The notes below the pieces were generated by a model, which saw nothing but the letters and a program-made list of their open reading frames with translations, was not told the origin of the DNA and did not search any database. The position numbers and the translations under genes are program-made. DNA of 6,299 nt, taken from assembly GCA_029881175.1 (NCBI GenBank), contig JAOUNC010000172.1:1-6299 (forward strand), in the 5' to 3' direction. The DNA comes from Nitrospirota bacterium. GTDB lineage: Bacteria > Nitrospirota > Nitrospiria > Nitrospirales > UBA8639. Positions 5,454 through 6,299 of this stretch are shown piece after piece. Position 1 is the stretch's first letter; each line of letters opens with the position of its first letter.

Positions 5454-6206
5454 ATGCCTTTGAAACTCAAAGACAAAGTCGCCATCATTACAGGCGGAAA
5501 TAGCGGAATTGGATTGGCCACCGCCAAATTGTTTCAGGCTGAGGGGGCGAAGGTCATTATCACAGGAAGACGGAAAGATGCGGTGGAAGCCGCCGTCAAG
5601 GAAATCGGAGGAAGCTGTAAGGGAATCGTCTCTGACACGGGCAATCTGAATGACATTGCCAATCTCTACCAACAGATTCAACAGTCAGCCATGAAGATCG
5701 ATGTCCTCTTTCTCAATGCCGGCATTGCCATCTTTGGCCCGTTTGACACGATGGACGAAGCCGCATTCGATGCCATGGTGAATGTCAACTTCAAAGGCCT
5801 CTTCTTCAACGTGCAAAAAGCGTCGCCTCTCCTGAATGAAGGGGCTTCGATCATTATCAATTCGTCCATCGCAGACCAGAAAGGGTTTCCGAACACCAAC
5901 ATCTATGCCGCCACGAAAGCGGCCGTTCGAAGTTTGGCTCGAACCCTGTCGACCGAATTATTAGAGAGAAAAATTCGAGTAAATTCCCTGGCACCTGGCC
6001 CCATTGATACGCCCATCTTTGATAAAGTGGGCGTTCCGGCAGACGCAGTCCCAGAAATGAAAGACAGTTTTGCCGATCAAAATCCCATGAAACGGCTAGG
6101 AACCTCAGAAGAGATTGCCAAAGCCGCATTGTTTCTGGCATCGGATGATTCATCATACATCACAGGAATTGACCTCACGGTGGATGGCGGTGCAACGCAA
6201 CTCTAA
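5454..6206 (+). CDS. Classical short-chain dehydrogenase/reductase (SDR)
   Basis: This 250-residue NAD(P)-dependent oxidoreductase has the normal length for a classical SDR and is complete. A Rossmann fold opens with VAIITGGNSGIG (TGxxxGIG at 13-20). The second strand ends in TGRR (37-40), whose arginines rather than an acidic residue suggest NADP(H). LNAG (87-90) replaces the common NNAG. The catalytic set is Asn112, Ser138, Tyr151 and Lys155 (YAATK), with the usual 13-residue Ser-Tyr spacing. PGPIDTP (181-187) and the C-terminal GIDLTVDGGATQL are also typical. It is a soluble cytoplasmic protein, probably a tetramer as in the family. Many such proteins are annotated as 3-oxoacyl-ACP reductase or glucose dehydrogenase, but no acyl-carrier or sugar genes adjoin it, so the substrate is left open. 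It has its own ribosome-binding site and is probably transcribed separately from the peptidase gene. Confidence 0.93.
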   Translation: MPLKLKDKVAIITGGNSGIGLATAKLFQAEGAKVIITGRRKDAVEAAVKEIGGSCKGIVSDTGNLNDIANLYQQIQQSAMKIDVLFLNAGIAIFGPFDTMDEAAFDAMVNVNFKGLFFNVQKASPLLNEGASIIINSSIADQKGFPNTNIYAATKAAVRSLARTLSTELLERKIRVNSLAPGPIDTPIFDKVGVPADAVPEMKDSFADQNPMKRLGTSEEIAKAALFLASDDSSYITGIDLTVDGGATQL

Positions 6207-6226
6207 GCCACGATATCCATTCAATG

Positions 6227-6272
6227 CCCTCTCGACTCTTGCAAAAATTTCCCAAGAGATGAACGACGAGGG
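6227..6272 (+). promoter_or_regulatory. Compound hairpin before the last gene
   Basis: An inner stem CTCTTG/CAAGAG (6236-6241 with 6253-6258, 11-base loop) lies inside an outer stem CCCTCTCG/CGA-C-GAGGG (6227-6234 with 6264-6272, one bulged C). It ends one base before the AAGGAG of the next gene. No T-run follows, so it may be a structured leader or a factor-assisted terminator of the dehydrogenase gene. Confidence 0.35.
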
Positions 6273-6287
6273 TAAGGAGAGCACACC

Positions 6288-6299
6288 ATGAGAAAGCTC
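6288..6299 (+). CDS. Start of a gene running off the window
   Basis: Only MRKL is visible. The start is supported by AAGGAG at 6274-6279, eight bases before the ATG. A basic opening such as MRKL is common in signal peptides, but four residues are too few to identify the product. Confidence 0.55.

Noticed and set aside
1..6299. CRISPR array, tRNA or rRNA genes, insertion-sequence ends, long direct repeats
   Set aside because: Reading both strands by eye, I saw no regularly spaced repeats, no tRNA-like cloverleaf ending in CCA or with a TTCGA arm, and no transposase motifs.

Overview
The window looks like ordinary chromosome from a Gram-negative-type bacterium of about 50% GC. A Nitrospirota member (Nitrospira lineage) would fit the mix of genes and the style of the proteins, but that is an impression from memory, not a proof. 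Every supported gene is on the + strand. Most have their own ribosome-binding site and are separated by roughly 50-230 bases with hairpins in between, so this is mostly a string of single genes. The one tight unit is the toxin-antitoxin cluster.

Layout. (1) 1-218 is the end of a gene for an SCP2 (sterol-carrier-like) domain protein. About 220 bases without a convincing gene follow, although the same frame stays open to 401. (2) 441-794 is a YajD-type HNH nuclease. (3) 873-1289 is an unrecognised 138-residue protein. (4) 1290-1495 holds no gene I can support. (5) 1496-1777 is a small PpiC-type parvulin, followed by a perfect 10-bp hairpin. (6) 2012-3649 is the most distinctive gene: phosphoenolpyruvate mutase, the committing enzyme of phosphonate biosynthesis, fused to a nucleotidyltransferase of the phosphonate cytidylyltransferase (PntC) kind. 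(7) 3727-4370 is a compact antitoxin gene, RelE/ParE-type toxin gene and a 49-codon ORF joined to the toxin by an ATGA overlap. (8) 4441-5376 is a membrane-anchored gluzincin metallopeptidase of the peptidase-MA type. (9) 5454-6206 is a classical short-chain dehydrogenase. (10) A structured leader and a good ribosome-binding site precede an ATG at 6288, which opens a gene running off the window.

How the genes work together. The fused enzyme implies that this organism makes a phosphonate such as 2-aminoethylphosphonate and activates it with CTP for attachment to a lipid, glycan or protein. The genes for the intermediate steps (phosphonopyruvate decarboxylase, transaminase) and for the transfer step are not in this window. 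Apart from the toxin-antitoxin group, the neighbours show no clear shared pathway. I see no tRNA, rRNA, CRISPR array, insertion sequence or phage feature.
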